From: Cryptomeria japonica
Taxonomy: Eukaryota; Streptophyta; Pinopsida; Cupressales; Cupressaceae
Direction: 5' to 3'
NCBI RefSeq assembly: GCF_030272615.1
Contig: NC_081409.1
Span: 208,613,190-208,677,189 of the forward strand
Length of the DNA: 64,000 nt
This document shows positions 1-10,394 of this stretch, in pieces. The translations under genes were made by a program, and so were the position numbers. How positions within the stretch are numbered: the first letter of the stretch is position 1; each line of letters starts with the position of its first letter. Under the pieces are notes generated by a model. It ran no database searches and was not told the DNA's origin. It saw nothing but the letters and a program-made list of their open reading frames with translations.

Positions 1-676
1 TGATTTTCTAATTCAGTATGATGTTGCCATATCTTAAGAAGTATAATTTGATGAGTATAAATATGTCGGCAAAAGACACAAAAAGAATATGATGAATAAG
101 GGGATAAGTTATTCAATGGGCAACTATTACCGAGTTAGACAATGATGAGATCATGATGTTTAGATTGTTTTGATATCCTACATATGCTATTGTTTGAAAG
201 GTTAATACTATACTATGTTACCGAGCAAAGAACCTAGTTGGTAAACCCTAAGGAACCTAGTCGGTAAACCCTAAGGTTATCGCTATCGGTTAATGAAGGC
301 AGAATGTTTATCAAGTGAAGTTTAGTATTTACCGAGTTACAACCGAGCTATAATAGAATGCATTAAATGTTTACATGTGATATTTAATGAAGGAAGCTGA
401 TGAGCTGGAGCGAATTAAATGATTGGTAAGCCGTGTATGAAGATTGTTAAAGAATCTATGGTAAAGAAAGGTCGGCAGGAAGATCTACAGCTCAGATTGA
501 ACCGCAATACCCTAACACAAGTTCCAAGGTAGGGTAAAATGTTTTCAGATTGAAGGATACATTGAACCTGGACAAGATTGAAGATCTGATGGCTATGATT
601 GATCATGGGAAATGTGATCAAGGAGATTAAGCGGTTAGAAGATTGTTTATAAATAGGAAACTGTTGATAAAAAATG
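1..676 (+). repeat. Partial Copia LTR (left remnant of Copia-1)
   Basis: This stretch is nearly identical to 2669-3352, inside the full LTR further right, so it is the remaining part of the left LTR of the same element; its first ~165 bases lie outside the window. Around 671-678 the LTR sequence stops and reverse transcriptase coding sequence begins directly, so the rest of the LTR, the primer-binding site, gag, protease and integrase are missing. The right copy carries a short extra duplication (around 3190-3220) that is absent here. Confidence 0.85.
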
Positions 677-2087
677 TAATCGGTACAAAGTGGATCTTCA
701 GAAACAGGCTAAATGAAAAAGGTGAGGTCATTCGGAACAAAGCAAGACTAGTTTGCAAAGGTTATGCCCAAGAAGAAGGAATTGATTATGGTGAGACTTT
801 TGCACCTGTGGCAAGACTTGAAGGAGTAAGAACATTGTTGGCATATGCTGCTTACAAGAATTTCAAGGTATATCAAATGGATGTCAAATCTGCATTTCTG
901 AATGGTATATTAGAAGAAGAAATTTTCATTGAACAACCTGAAGGATTTGTTGAAGGAGAAAATAATGATCAGGTATGTAAATTGAACAAAGCTTTATATG
1001 GTCTGAAACAAGCACCTAGAGCATGGTATGAGAGATTGCACTCATATTTGATCAAATTGGTTTTATAAGAACAAGTGAAAACAATAATATGTACATGAAG
1101 AATGATGAAAATGGAATACTAATATCAACCATATTTGTTGATGATATTATCTTTAGTGGAAATGACTCTCTATGCAAGAACTTTGGAAATGAAATGAGTA
1201 AAGAGTTTGAGATGTCATTAATCAGTGAGATAAAATATTTTATAGGTCTGCAGATACTGCAAATGAAAGATGAGATTTTCATTACCCAATCCAAGTACAT
1301 AAAGGAAATCTTGAAGAAATTTGGAATGGAGGATTCAAAACCAATAAGTACTCCTATGACTACCAACTGTAAACTATCAAAGAATGATGAATCTGCATCT
1401 GTTGATGAGACACTTTACCGATCTATGATTGGAAAGTTGCAATATGTTGTTCACAACAGGCCAGATATAGCACATGCAGTAGGTATTGTTGCAAGATTTT
1501 CTGCAGATCCTAAGGAAACACACATGATGGCAATCAAGAGAATTTTCAGATACTTAAAAGGCACTGAAGATTATGGCTTAGTATATCAGAAAGGAAATGA
1601 GTTTGATTTAAAAGTTTATATTGATGTTGATTGGGTAGGCAACATTGATGACAAGAAAAGCACAAGTGGAGGAGCTTTCTTTTTAGGAGAAAGACTAGTG
1701 AGTTGGCTTAGCAAGAAACAAGGATGTGTTTCTCAGTCAACAACAGAAGCTGAATATGTTGCTGCAACACTGAATTGCACCAATATAGCATGGATCAAAC
1801 AACTATTGGAAGGTATAAATGAGCAAGTTACCGAGCCAGTAACTATATTCTGTGATAACACTAGTGCCATTAACATTTCAAAGAATCCTGTTATGCACTC
1901 TAAGACAAAGCACATCTCTATCAAATATCATTATCTTAGAGAAGAAGTTCAAGAGAAGAAAGTGGTGTTGGATTATGTTAGTACAAAGGAGCAAATAGCA
2001 GATATCTTCACCAAGCCACTGCCAAAGGACACTTTTGAATATCTCAGAAGTCAGTTAGGGGTCCTACCCCTATCTTCCATTCATTGA
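677..2087 (+). pseudogene. Copia reverse transcriptase-RNase H, broken
   Basis: This is the C-terminal half of a Ty1/Copia polyprotein. The reading frame opens with the family signature [11 protein letters not shown], followed by [11 protein letters not shown], the [11 protein letters not shown] motif and [14 protein letters not shown] second frame starting near 1062 carries the active-site segment FVDDIIFSG, SMIGKLQYV, and RNase H with SKKQGCVSQSTTEAEY, FCDNTSAI and ADIFTKPLP. The two frames are offset by one base: a base is missing in the G run near 1058-1062, giving a stop at 1066-1068. Gag, protease and integrase are absent because the left LTR is fused directly to RT. The element cannot move on its own. 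Assignment to Copia is certain; the lineage within Copia is not. Confidence 0.92.
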
Positions 2088-2502
2088 CCGAGTTCGGTGA
2101 AAGCATCAATTCGATGACTCTACAGAATATCTTTTAGGAGTTGATGTTGATTTACACACTTTAGGAGGTTTTCTAAAGGTGTGCAGGAAACAATAAACAG
2201 GGAACAAGAATTGAAGACAAATGCTCTGACCGAGACTCAGTTGATATACAACAGCAGGAAATAACTTCTTACAGAAAGAAATTATGTTTTAGTTCTTTTC
2301 TTCTTGGCATTTTTGTCAAAGGGGGAGAAGATCTACTAAAGGGGGAGAAGACTGAGAGAAGACTACAGATTGAAATAAAGACTGAAAACATGAGAGAAGT
2401 CTAATGTATGGAGGAGAGCATTTCAACATTTTAGAATCACAGCAATCCAAATCTATTAAGGTCAAATCAATTGGTTTTGCCATCAATGCCAAAGGGGGAG
2501 AT
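2088..2502 (+). other. Copia-1 3' untranslated region with polypurine tracts
   Basis: Noncoding sequence between the RNase H stop and the right LTR. AAAGGGGGAG-type polypurine tracts occur three times, near 2318, 2339 and 2491. The last abuts the TGTTGGCAT start of the LTR and is the likely plus-strand primer; the other two are extra copies. Confidence 0.75.
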
Positions 2503-4036
2503 TGTTGGCATTATAACAGAGAAGAAGAAGGTTGACATTCCAATTACAATGAGAGATTGTTGGCATTTCAATAAGGATATTGAGAAGGTTGTTGATGACT
2601 ATGGATATAATTGATTAAGGATGATTACTGTCTTAATATTATTATTTTGTCATTGATGTCAAGAAATTGATTTTCTAATTCAGTATGACGTTGCCATATC
2701 TTAAGAAGTATGATTTGATGAGTATAAAGATGTCGGTAAAAGACATAGAAAGAATATGATGAATAAGGGGATAAGTTATTCAATGGGCAACTATTATCGA
2801 GTTAGACAATGATGAGATCATGATGTTTAGATTGTTTTGATATCCTACATATGCTATTGTTTGAAAGGTTAATACTATACTATGTTACCGAGCAAAGAAC
2901 CTAGTCAGTAAACCCTAAGGAACCTAGTCGGTTAACCCTAAGGTTATCGCTATCGGTTAATGAAGGCAGAATGTCTACCGAGTGAAGTTTAGTATTTACC
3001 GAGTTACAACCAAGCTATAACAGAATGCATTAAATGTTTACATGTGATATTTAATGAAGGAAGCTGATGAGCTGGAGTGAATTAAATGATTGGTAAGCCG
3101 TGTATGAAGATTGTTAAAGAATCTATGGTAAAGAAAGGTCGGCAGGAAGATCTACAACTCAGATTGAACCGCAATACCCTAACACAAGTTCCAAGGTGAA
3201 AATGCAAGTTCCAAGGCGGGGTAAAATGTTTTCAGATCGAAGGATACATTGAACCTGGACAAAATTGAAGATCTGATGTCTATGATTGATCATGGGAAAT
3301 GTGATCAAGGAGATTAAGTGGTTAGAAGATTGTTTATAAATAGGAAACTGTTGATAAACAATGTATGCGGGCAAGTGGATGCACAAGGATGCTACATAGT
3401 GATTACCGAGCATAGAAGCTTGAAGACCTGTTAGAATAACAGAGTATAGATGCCCAACAGATAGACAAGATTAGTTCTATGTCTAAAGTGTATTGAACAA
3501 ATAGGAATCTGCTTTAGCATTTTTAGATGTGAAGTTGTAGACATATCTTTATTACTGTTATTTTGAGAAGTAGCAGAAAATCTCTTAACCGAGTGGACTT
3601 AACAGTCTTATATGTAAATCCTCTAGCAAGGTGACATTCTTATTGAGTGTTTGAAATCCTTTAACAAGGTCACTTCTAACAAAGTGAAGATCCTAACATA
3701 TCTGAGGGAAATCCCTTAACCGGGTCACATCTAGCAATGTGTTTGTAATCTTTAACAAGATTTGCTTATAACCGAGCATACTCTAGAAGAGTATATTTCT
3801 CAGTGGGTCCGAAATCCCACAGCGGTTTTTCCCTATTTGGGTTTCCACGTTAAATCTAGTGTTATGAGGTTTATATTGTTCATATGCTTTTGAGTTTGCA
3901 TGTTTGACAGTTTTTTGGTTATATGACTAATATATATGTTACCAAGGTTGAATATGATGTTTTTATGGATGATTAAGTTTGTATGATTCAGCCCCTCCCC
4001 CCTCTCATCTTGTTGGCTATTTGATCTATACTTACA
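2503..4036 (+). repeat. Copia-1 3' LTR
   Basis: It starts with TGTTGGCAT right after a polypurine tract and ends ..CTTACA. A second TGTTGGCAT at 2553 is an alternative start. The end was placed by comparison with the other two Copia LTRs here (solo LTR 12316-13940 and Copia-2 LTR 48818-50511), which both end shortly after a GATTCA plus C-rich CTCTCA block. This one has the same block near 3978-4008. The three LTRs also share a GGTTTTTCC..GGGTTTCCACG segment (here near 3823-3851). Confidence 0.75.
3596..3794 (+). repeat. Chain of small hairpins in Copia-1 LTR
   Basis: Successive short inverted repeats with different arms around short T/A-rich loops of the CTAACA/TTAAC type: GACT/AGTC at 3596-3607, CCTT/AAGG at 3658-3669, CACTT/AAGTG at 3671-3686, AGAT/ATCT at 3688-3703, CACAT/ATGTG at 3726-3741, AATCTT/AAGATT at 3747-3762 and ATACTC/GAGTAT at 3778-3794. 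The arms change between units but stay complementary. The same design is seen in the solo LTR at 12783-12886. Confidence 0.7.
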
Positions 4037-4050
4037 TTAAGTATCAGAAC
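4037..4050 (+). other. Degenerate primer-binding-site-like sequence after the LTR
   Basis: TTAAGTATCAGAAC directly follows the LTR and resembles the initiator-Met tRNA primer site TTGGTATCAGAGC. A primer site is expected after a left LTR, not a right one, so it may be the start of a second internal region or chance similarity. Confidence 0.4.
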
Positions 4051-4978
4051 TATCAATGGTGAGCCTTACAATTTCTATTTTTCTTATAGGTACTTTAATA
4101 TTTGGTGGCATAACTCTCTAAAATAGGCATTAGTTGCACATTACTTGGAAGAGAAAGAATTGACAGGTATGTGCATTTAGACTAGAAGTTGTAGAATAAT
4201 TTTTTTCTATTTGGTTTGGGATGAGAAGTTGTACACGTGTGTGTATTTTAAATTATCCAGCATGTCATTAATATGACAATAATATTGTATATCTATGGAC
4301 AAAAGAGTGGCAAGATTGCATAAGATCAAACTATTAAATGTGAGGACACCCCCATAATATTTTAGTACATAATATTTATTATCAATAATTAGACTGATTT
4401 AAATCCTATGTAGAGCTAGATTTTGATTTTTATGAGATGATGGGTAGTTATACACATTTTGATGTATTAATGACAATTATTAGGATGAATTATGGTTGAT
4501 ACTTTAAAACATTTATTAATATTTTTTATAGTCAAATGATAATATGAGAATATGTTCTATTGATGGATGAAACTATGACAAGCACCCTCACTGTTATTCT
4601 TATTCGTACATGCTTGACTACTAAGTCCTTACTGTACTTCCCTAAAAATATTGATTGTTGACATTTTTTGTGATTCTATTTTTATGAAGGAGCAAAAAGT
4701 AAAAGTTTTTAATGGCTGTCGTCCAACAAAAAGTGCATATTCATTTTTTACAATAGATTGCCACGCCAAGGAATCAAATAGAATATATTCTCATAGTTGT
4801 GGGGGTTCTTATTATTTTTTTCAATAGATTACGACATCAAGGAATCTACTGTAAATCCTCAACTAGTAGGTCATCTCCCCTACTTCCATGAAAACATTGA
4901 TGGTTGAATTTTTTTTTTAAATTCTAAATTTCAATAGGAAGGAAACAACATAAGTTTTTAAAGATTACCATCCCCCAC
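4051..4978. other. Intergenic, no gene seen
   Basis: AT-rich sequence without a supportable coding region. Short loosely repeated phrases (ATAGATTGCCACGCCAAGGAATC and variants near 4754, 4827, 5171, 5230 and 5389) suggest an old, diverged repeat that continues past the MITE. Confidence 0.5.
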
Positions 4979-5159
4979 TAAAAGTTGGGCTGAAGCTATT
5001 TTGGTTCCAAAATAGACCTTTCGTATAGCGTGATAGCGACGTGTTAGTCAATTGCAACCGTTTATTGCAAAATCGACAGTGTAAAACGTGTGACTAACAT
5101 GCATGTTAGTCAATCCGTACTATTGTTTTGAAGCCAGAATAGACACGTCCCTAAAAGTT
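4979..5159. mobile_element. MITE copy 1, hAT-like, with 8-bp target duplication
   Basis: A 165-bp element (4987-5151) with imperfect ~29-bp terminal inverted repeats. The left end begins GGGCTGAAGCTATTTTGG and the complement of the right end begins GGGACGTGTCTATTCTGG. It is flanked by the direct repeat TAAAAGTT (4979-4986 and 5152-5159). A homologous copy lies at 29196-29359 with a different 8-bp duplication. There is no coding capacity. An 8-bp duplication is typical of hAT transposons; a 9-bp reading (CTAAAAGTT), which would suggest Mutator, is possible here but not at copy 2. Confidence 0.8.
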
Positions 5160-7147
5160 TATATTCATTTATTTCAATTGATTGTCACGTCAAAATTATG
5201 AAGGTGCTTACTTTTTTTACAATAGATTGTCATGCCAAAAAATCTAATAGTACATGCTCAAGTACCGAATCCTCTTTCCTACTTTCCCAATAAAATTGAA
5301 GGTTGAAATTTTGCTGTGATTCTAATTATTAGAAAGAAAAAAAAATAAAAAATTTGAAGACCGCGAGTGCATATTCATTTTTTTAATGGATTGCCACTCA
5401 AGAAATCTGATCGGCAGGCTCGCTATTTGACTTTTTGGAGGGTGTAAAAAACTTTTAATACCTTTTCACCTAACGGAGAAGACAGAGAGCACGGGAAATT
5501 GGGAGTTGCACGAAACAAATATGTACACACCTAATTCGATATCTGCCGTATGGATTACGTCACTCGGAGTTGGCGACATTGAACAGATCCAATATTAAAT
5601 GAGTATTTTTTCATCTTAATTATATTTAATTCACGTTCTTTTACATATAATTATTATTTATAGATTAAGTTTCTACAATTCATAAGTTATGAATCAATGT
5701 TTCTGGATTAGATTGTGTGAAGTTTTTTTTCATCAAAGTTTTGGACTCTTGATCGGATGATATAATTATTTATTTTTAAGTAAGTTTAATTTATTTTTTT
5801 GATTTGAAAAATTAATAATCTTAACTATAATCTTAACTAATAGTAATTAACGTACTATTTTTTAAAAATTATATAGTGAAGATTATGTATTTATATTATT
5901 ATTATGCTATGCTAGAAGCATCTACAATGGCATCAAAATGTCTGTAAACAAAAATCCATTTTGTCTCTAGCTAGTTTCACAAGCTTTTTGTATGAAGGAT
6001 TTTAATGGATTTGTATTCTTGGTGTTTTAGTATTTTAGAAGAACATCTATTTTGGAGATGATTCTCTTCTATTATAAGCTATCTCTGGGCATATTTTACA
6101 TATATTTTTTAAATATGGGTAAACTAGTTTTTACATAAGTTAATTTTTTTTGTTAAGTTTTTGTTCTAACATATGACAATTCCAAAACTAACTATTTCCA
6201 CAAGAAAACACAAACACACACACATTAGAATTATTCACTTATTTATTATATAATTATAAAAAAACATGCACTTTCAAAATAAATTATATAATTTTATTAA
6301 AAATATTATTTATATAAATATAATTAAAACTATCTTGAATTTTTTTAAATAATCTTATTTTCCTCACAAAATTGAATTTTATAAGTTAGAGAGATTTAAC
6401 TACTTTTTAAATTCTTATTTCTTATCTAATTAAAAAATAATATTCAATTAAAAAAAATTCACATAGAACTTGTACATTTTATTTTTAGTCATATAATTTC
6501 CACAATCCATCATGTTAGATTTTTCTTTTTCATCATCAATGGTTAGCTACAAACTTAAGAGGTTAAATGGTTGTGATCTCTTAACATTTAATCTAACCTC
6601 TCATTTCTGCCCTCTATTTGTTGCTTTCATTTTGATGATAGATCATGTAGTATGATTGAAACAATGATGATGAAATGGTTTTGTATTACATATAAATATA
6701 CATATACAAACACATCTATTTCAAAATGTATTAATTAATAACATGTTTATTTATGTAATAATATTTTATTTTAAATAATAATTTTTCTTTTAAATTGTAA
6801 ATAAAATATTAAGATCATTATTTACAATTAGGCTAACTTCTAATCATAAAATAAAAAACTAAGTATTAAGTTAAGTTTGAGTTAGCTTTACTTTTGTTCT
6901 ATATTTGAAGTTACAATAAGGTGATAATTCTTTTTCTTTTTATCAAGATTTTGTTTCTGGATTTTTATATTTTTTTGTTTTTGGATGGATCATATAGTTT
7001 GAGTGGGAAGGCTGACAACAAAAAAACATATAGAGTCAAATCCATAAACAAAATCTTAGCAATATTGAAACAAAGATAAGGTATTAGCAATATTATAAAT
7101 CAAAATTGTAACACTTAATTTATTTCAAGCCATGATAAGATAATATT
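5160..7147. other. AT-rich intergenic region, no gene seen
   Basis: Very AT-rich, with long A and T runs and no ORF that looks coding. I see no RNA gene or complete mobile element in it. Confidence 0.55.
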
Positions 7148-7600
7148 AAAATATTATAAAGTAAGAATTGTAATTTTAGAGTGAAGATGAGAATTGATTT
7201 TATCAGGGCGATTGTTTGAAATATTGTAAAGTAAAAATTGCAATTTTAGAGTGAAGTTGAGATTTGACTTTATTAGGGAGATTTTTTGAAATATTATAAA
7301 ATAATAAAAATTGTACTTTTAGAATGAAGATGAGATTTGAGTTTATCAAGAGATTTTTGAAATATTATGAAGTAAAAATTGTAATTTTGAGTGAAGATGG
7401 AATTTGACTTAATAATGGGAAAGATTTTTTGAATTTAAAAAATTAAATAAATTGAGTTTATCAGAAAGATTTTTGAAATATTATGAAATAAAAATTGTAA
7501 TTTTGAGTGAAGATGAAATTTGACTTAATCAGAAAGATTTTTGAATTTAAAAAAACTAAATAAATTAATATTTAATTTATTGAAATAAATATATTTGATT
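7148..7600. repeat. Degenerate ~70-bp tandem repeat upstream of the MFS gene
   Basis: Six diverged units recognisable by AAATATT(A/G)T(A/G)AA, then AAAATTGTAATTTT, GAGTGAAGATG and a TTTGACTT..AAGATTTTTGAA tail. Unit starts are near 7148, 7218, 7289, 7359 and 7476, so the period is 70-71 bp with one longer interval. It ends about 150 bp before the MFS start codon. Confidence 0.7.
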
Positions 7601-7737
7601 GAATACAAGTGATCAGAAGATGATATGTGATAAAAAATCATCCACAGATTCAGATTCAAATTATTGACAGTATATTTCAACTAGACTCCACTCCTGAGAG
7701 ACTTTGACAGACACTACTCTATAGTATTGCATTTGAA

Positions 7738-7749
7738 TTTTGTTTGCAG
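7738..7749 (+). other. Possible 3' splice site in the MFS gene leader
   Basis: TTTTGTTTGCAG, a pyrimidine-rich tract ending in CAG, lies five bases before the ATG at 7755. It may close an intron in the 5' untranslated region. Transcript data would decide. Confidence 0.4.
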
Positions 7750-7754
7750 TTAAA

Positions 7755-9476
7755 ATGAATAAAACAGAGTTCTCTGTTCTGGTCAGAGATGTGGCCACAG
7801 GAAGATGGTTTGTGGTATTTATATGTTTTCTGATCATGTCCCTTGCTGGGGGGACTTACATATTTGGTATATATTCAGAAGCAATAAAAACAGTTCTGGG
7901 CTATGATCAAGAAACTCTGACCACACTGGGATTTTTCAAGGATCTTGGAGGGAATGTTGGAATTTTGTCTGGTCTGATAAATGAAATAGCTCCAGCCTGG
8001 GTGGTCCTGGGCATAGGAGCCCTCATGAACATCACTGGCTATTTAATGATCTGGCTCTCTGTCACCCAAAGGATTGCTAAGCCAAAGACATGGCAGATGT
8101 ATTTATATATCTGCATAGGAGCCAATTCTCAGACATTTGCCAACACAGGAGCTCTGGTCACCTGTGTGAAAAATTTCCCACAGAGTAGAGGAAGTGTGCT
8201 TGGAATTCTCAAGGGATTCATGGGTTTGAGTGGAGCTATCTTCACTCAGATATACCATGCAATTTATGGTCAGGATGACAGAGGCTTAATCCTGCTTCTG
8301 GGTGTCCTCCCCTCTGCTGTATCTCTGCTTGTCATGTTAATGGTGAGACCCACAAAATCTGTCACAGAGAAGAATGAACTGAAGCACTTCTACAGTTTTC
8401 TCTACATAGCTCTTATGCTTGCAGGCTTTCTCATGGTTATGATTGTGGTGGAGAACAGGCTGAAAGATTTTCCACAGTTAGGCTACCAAATTGTTTCTGC
8501 TTTAACCATACTATTTCTTTTGTCCAATCTTGCTGTTGTTGTCAAGGCAGAGATGGACAACATGAAACTGCAGGATTGGGTCTCTGTAAACTCTCAAAAA
8601 GACATAAAAAACAATGTAGAAGAGGAAAAACAGAGCAATGGCGGGAGAGAAGAGGAGCCCAATTCTGTGAAATACCATTTTACAAAAATCTTCAAAGGCC
8701 CACCAAGGGGAAATGACTTCACAATCCCTCAAGCTCTAGTGAGTGTGGACATGATAATCCTTTTCTCAGCAGCAACTTGTGGGATTGGAGCAACTTTAAC
8801 AGCCATTGACAACATGGGTCAGATTGGCAGAGCATTGCAATACACCCCTGTGAATATCAGCACCTTTGTTTCCCTCATCAGCATCTGGAGTTTCCTTGGG
8901 AGGGTAATTGCAGGATTTCTCTCTGAATTCCTCTTGCAGAAGTATAAGTTTCCAAGGCCTCTTATGTTTACAGTGGTGTTACTCATAGGCTGTATTGGGC
9001 ATGTGTTTATAGCATTTGCTCTTCCTGCTTCATTGTATGTAGCTTCCATAGTTATAGGCCTGTCTTTTGGAGCTCAATGGCCTCTCTTGCTTGCTATTAT
9101 CTCAGAGCTCTTTGGTCTAAAGTATTATGCTACCCTTTACAATTTTGGAGCTGCTGCAAGCCCATTGGGGTCCTATCTTCTCTCAGTCAGGGTGGCTGGA
9201 GCTCTATATGATAAAGAAGCCAGAAAGCAACATCACATTTCTGAATCAGTGTTGCAGGCAGCTCATGCACCTTCACCATCTCATAACCAGTTGGGTTGCA
9301 TAGGACACCAGTGCTTTCGCCTCAGTTTTATCATAATGACACTGGTTTCATTGTTTGGGGCTCTCATTTCAGGCATTCTTGTTTTTAGGACAAGGAAGTT
9401 TTATGCAGGGGATATCTATGCTAAGTTTAGAGTTGAAGCTGAAAAGTCCCAGGGAGAGGATGATAGAGTTAATTAA
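7755..9476 (+). CDS. Nodulin-like / NFD4-type MFS transporter
   Basis: A 573-residue multi-pass membrane protein read in one uninterrupted frame. The N-terminal half matches the plant nodulin-like family: RWFVVFICFLIMSLAGGTYIFGIYS, LGYDQETLTTLGFFKDLGGNVGI, then ITGYLMIWL, GANSQTFANTGALVTCVKNFP, RGSVLGILKGFMGLSGAIFTQ and the LLLGVLPS segment. A hydrophilic central loop (about residues 265-330) precedes a second set of helices with CGIGATLTAIDNMGQIG, the hallmark of NFD4-like proteins, and FSFGAQWPLL-type helices near the C-terminus. About 12 membrane spans are expected. An upstream in-frame TTG at 7740 is not a plausible start; ATG 7755 begins MNKTEFS. Substrate is unknown in the family; some members are linked to nuclear fusion or to organic solute transport. 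The gene looks intact and has no visible coding intron. Confidence 0.9.
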   Translation: MNKTEFSVLVRDVATGRWFVVFICFLIMSLAGGTYIFGIYSEAIKTVLGYDQETLTTLGFFKDLGGNVGILSGLINEIAPAWVVLGIGALMNITGYLMIWLSVTQRIAKPKTWQMYLYICIGANSQTFANTGALVTCVKNFPQSRGSVLGILKGFMGLSGAIFTQIYHAIYGQDDRGLILLLGVLPSAVSLLVMLMVRPTKSVTEKNELKHFYSFLYIALMLAGFLMVMIVVENRLKDFPQLGYQIVSALTILFLLSNLAVVVKAEMDNMKLQDWVSVNSQKDIKNNVEEEKQSNGGREEEPNSVKYHFTKIFKGPPRGNDFTIPQALVSVDMIILFSAATCGIGATLTAIDNMGQIGRALQYTPVNISTFVSLISIWSFLGRVIAGFLSEFLLQKYKFPRPLMFTVVLLIGCIGHVFIAFALPASLYVASIVIGLSFGAQWPLLLAIISELFGLKYYATLYNFGAAASPLGSYLLSVRVAGALYDKEARKQHHISESVLQAAHAPSPSHNQLGCIGHQCFRLSFIIMTLVSLFGALISGILVFRTRKFYAGDIYAKFRVEAEKSQGEDDRVN

Positions 9477-10190
9477 GATTTTGTTTCAACCATCATAGCC
9501 AGATAAGAGATGGTATGTATATTTAATGGGTCAGCAACAGGTGCAAGATGTTCTTTCAATTCTTAGGATTCAGAAATTATGCTTATTTTGCTCAAAATCT
9601 CATTAATATCAGCAAATGCATAACAGGTGCAATTTGCTGGAATATGGTTATCAATATTTGAAGAAGTTATTGTTGTTTTAGCTAATGGAGTTGGAGAAAT
9701 TATTTATTGTTTTCACAGAGAATTTTCGGCCCTGCATATCACAGTCTTCTTTGCAAGCATAATGGGCGAGCTGGAATTATAACTGTGTGGCTGTGTCTCA
9801 AAATCTTCTTATTTCAGGTGATCCATTTATATTGGAGCACAAACTTGAGACCATTGTCTGTGATTTTCAATGGCTCAATCATATTATTATTGTTATTGTC
9901 GTTGTTGTTATTATTATATAATAAGTTTTTGTATGTAATTTGGGTGTTGGTTGTGGTTAATTTTTTTATATTTATTAATTTAATATATTTTTTATTAAAA
10001 TATTATTTTCATAGTTAAATAGTTAATGATTATTTTGTATTTAAAAATTGTTTATGATTATCTTATTTTCATTCGTAAATTTTTTTTTTATCCATTGGAT
10101 TGTTTATGATTTAAGAAAAGTCTTCTAAAATGGATATAACAGATACAAACAAGCCTTTAATATAATTAATAAATTTATCATTTATTTGTA
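9477..10190. other. 3' flank of the MFS gene and AT-rich spacer
   Basis: The first ~200 bases are likely 3' untranslated sequence. The ORF at 9707-10018 is hydrophobic, driven by TTATTATTG-type simple sequence and not supported as a gene. Confidence 0.5.
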
Positions 10191-10293
10191 AGTAAGAAAT
10201 TTGGTCTTGGCGAAGATAGTAGAAAGTGATTCTGTGTGCGATCTCCTGCTCCATTCGACGTCCGATGCGGTGATGGGGCACCAAGTGGTCTTG

Positions 10294-10317
10294 GTGGAGG
10301 AGGTCTCCCTCCTCCAC
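10294..10317 (+). repeat. Perfect 10-bp-arm hairpin in the LINE leader
   Basis: GTGGAGGAGG (10294-10303) and CCTCCTCCAC (10308-10317) enclose a TCTC loop about 80 bases before ORF1. It would form a very stable RNA stem near the 5' end of the LINE transcript. Confidence 0.75.
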
Positions 10318-10394
10318 GTGGTTTGCTCTATCCTTCGCTAAGCTCTTTTTTATTGTTTTTGATGTCTGTATCGACTTTATTCCTCTGAATATTT

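Noticed and set aside
9707-10018. ORF of 103 codons after the MFS gene
   Set aside because: Hydrophobic translation of TTATTATTG simple sequence; no conserved content.
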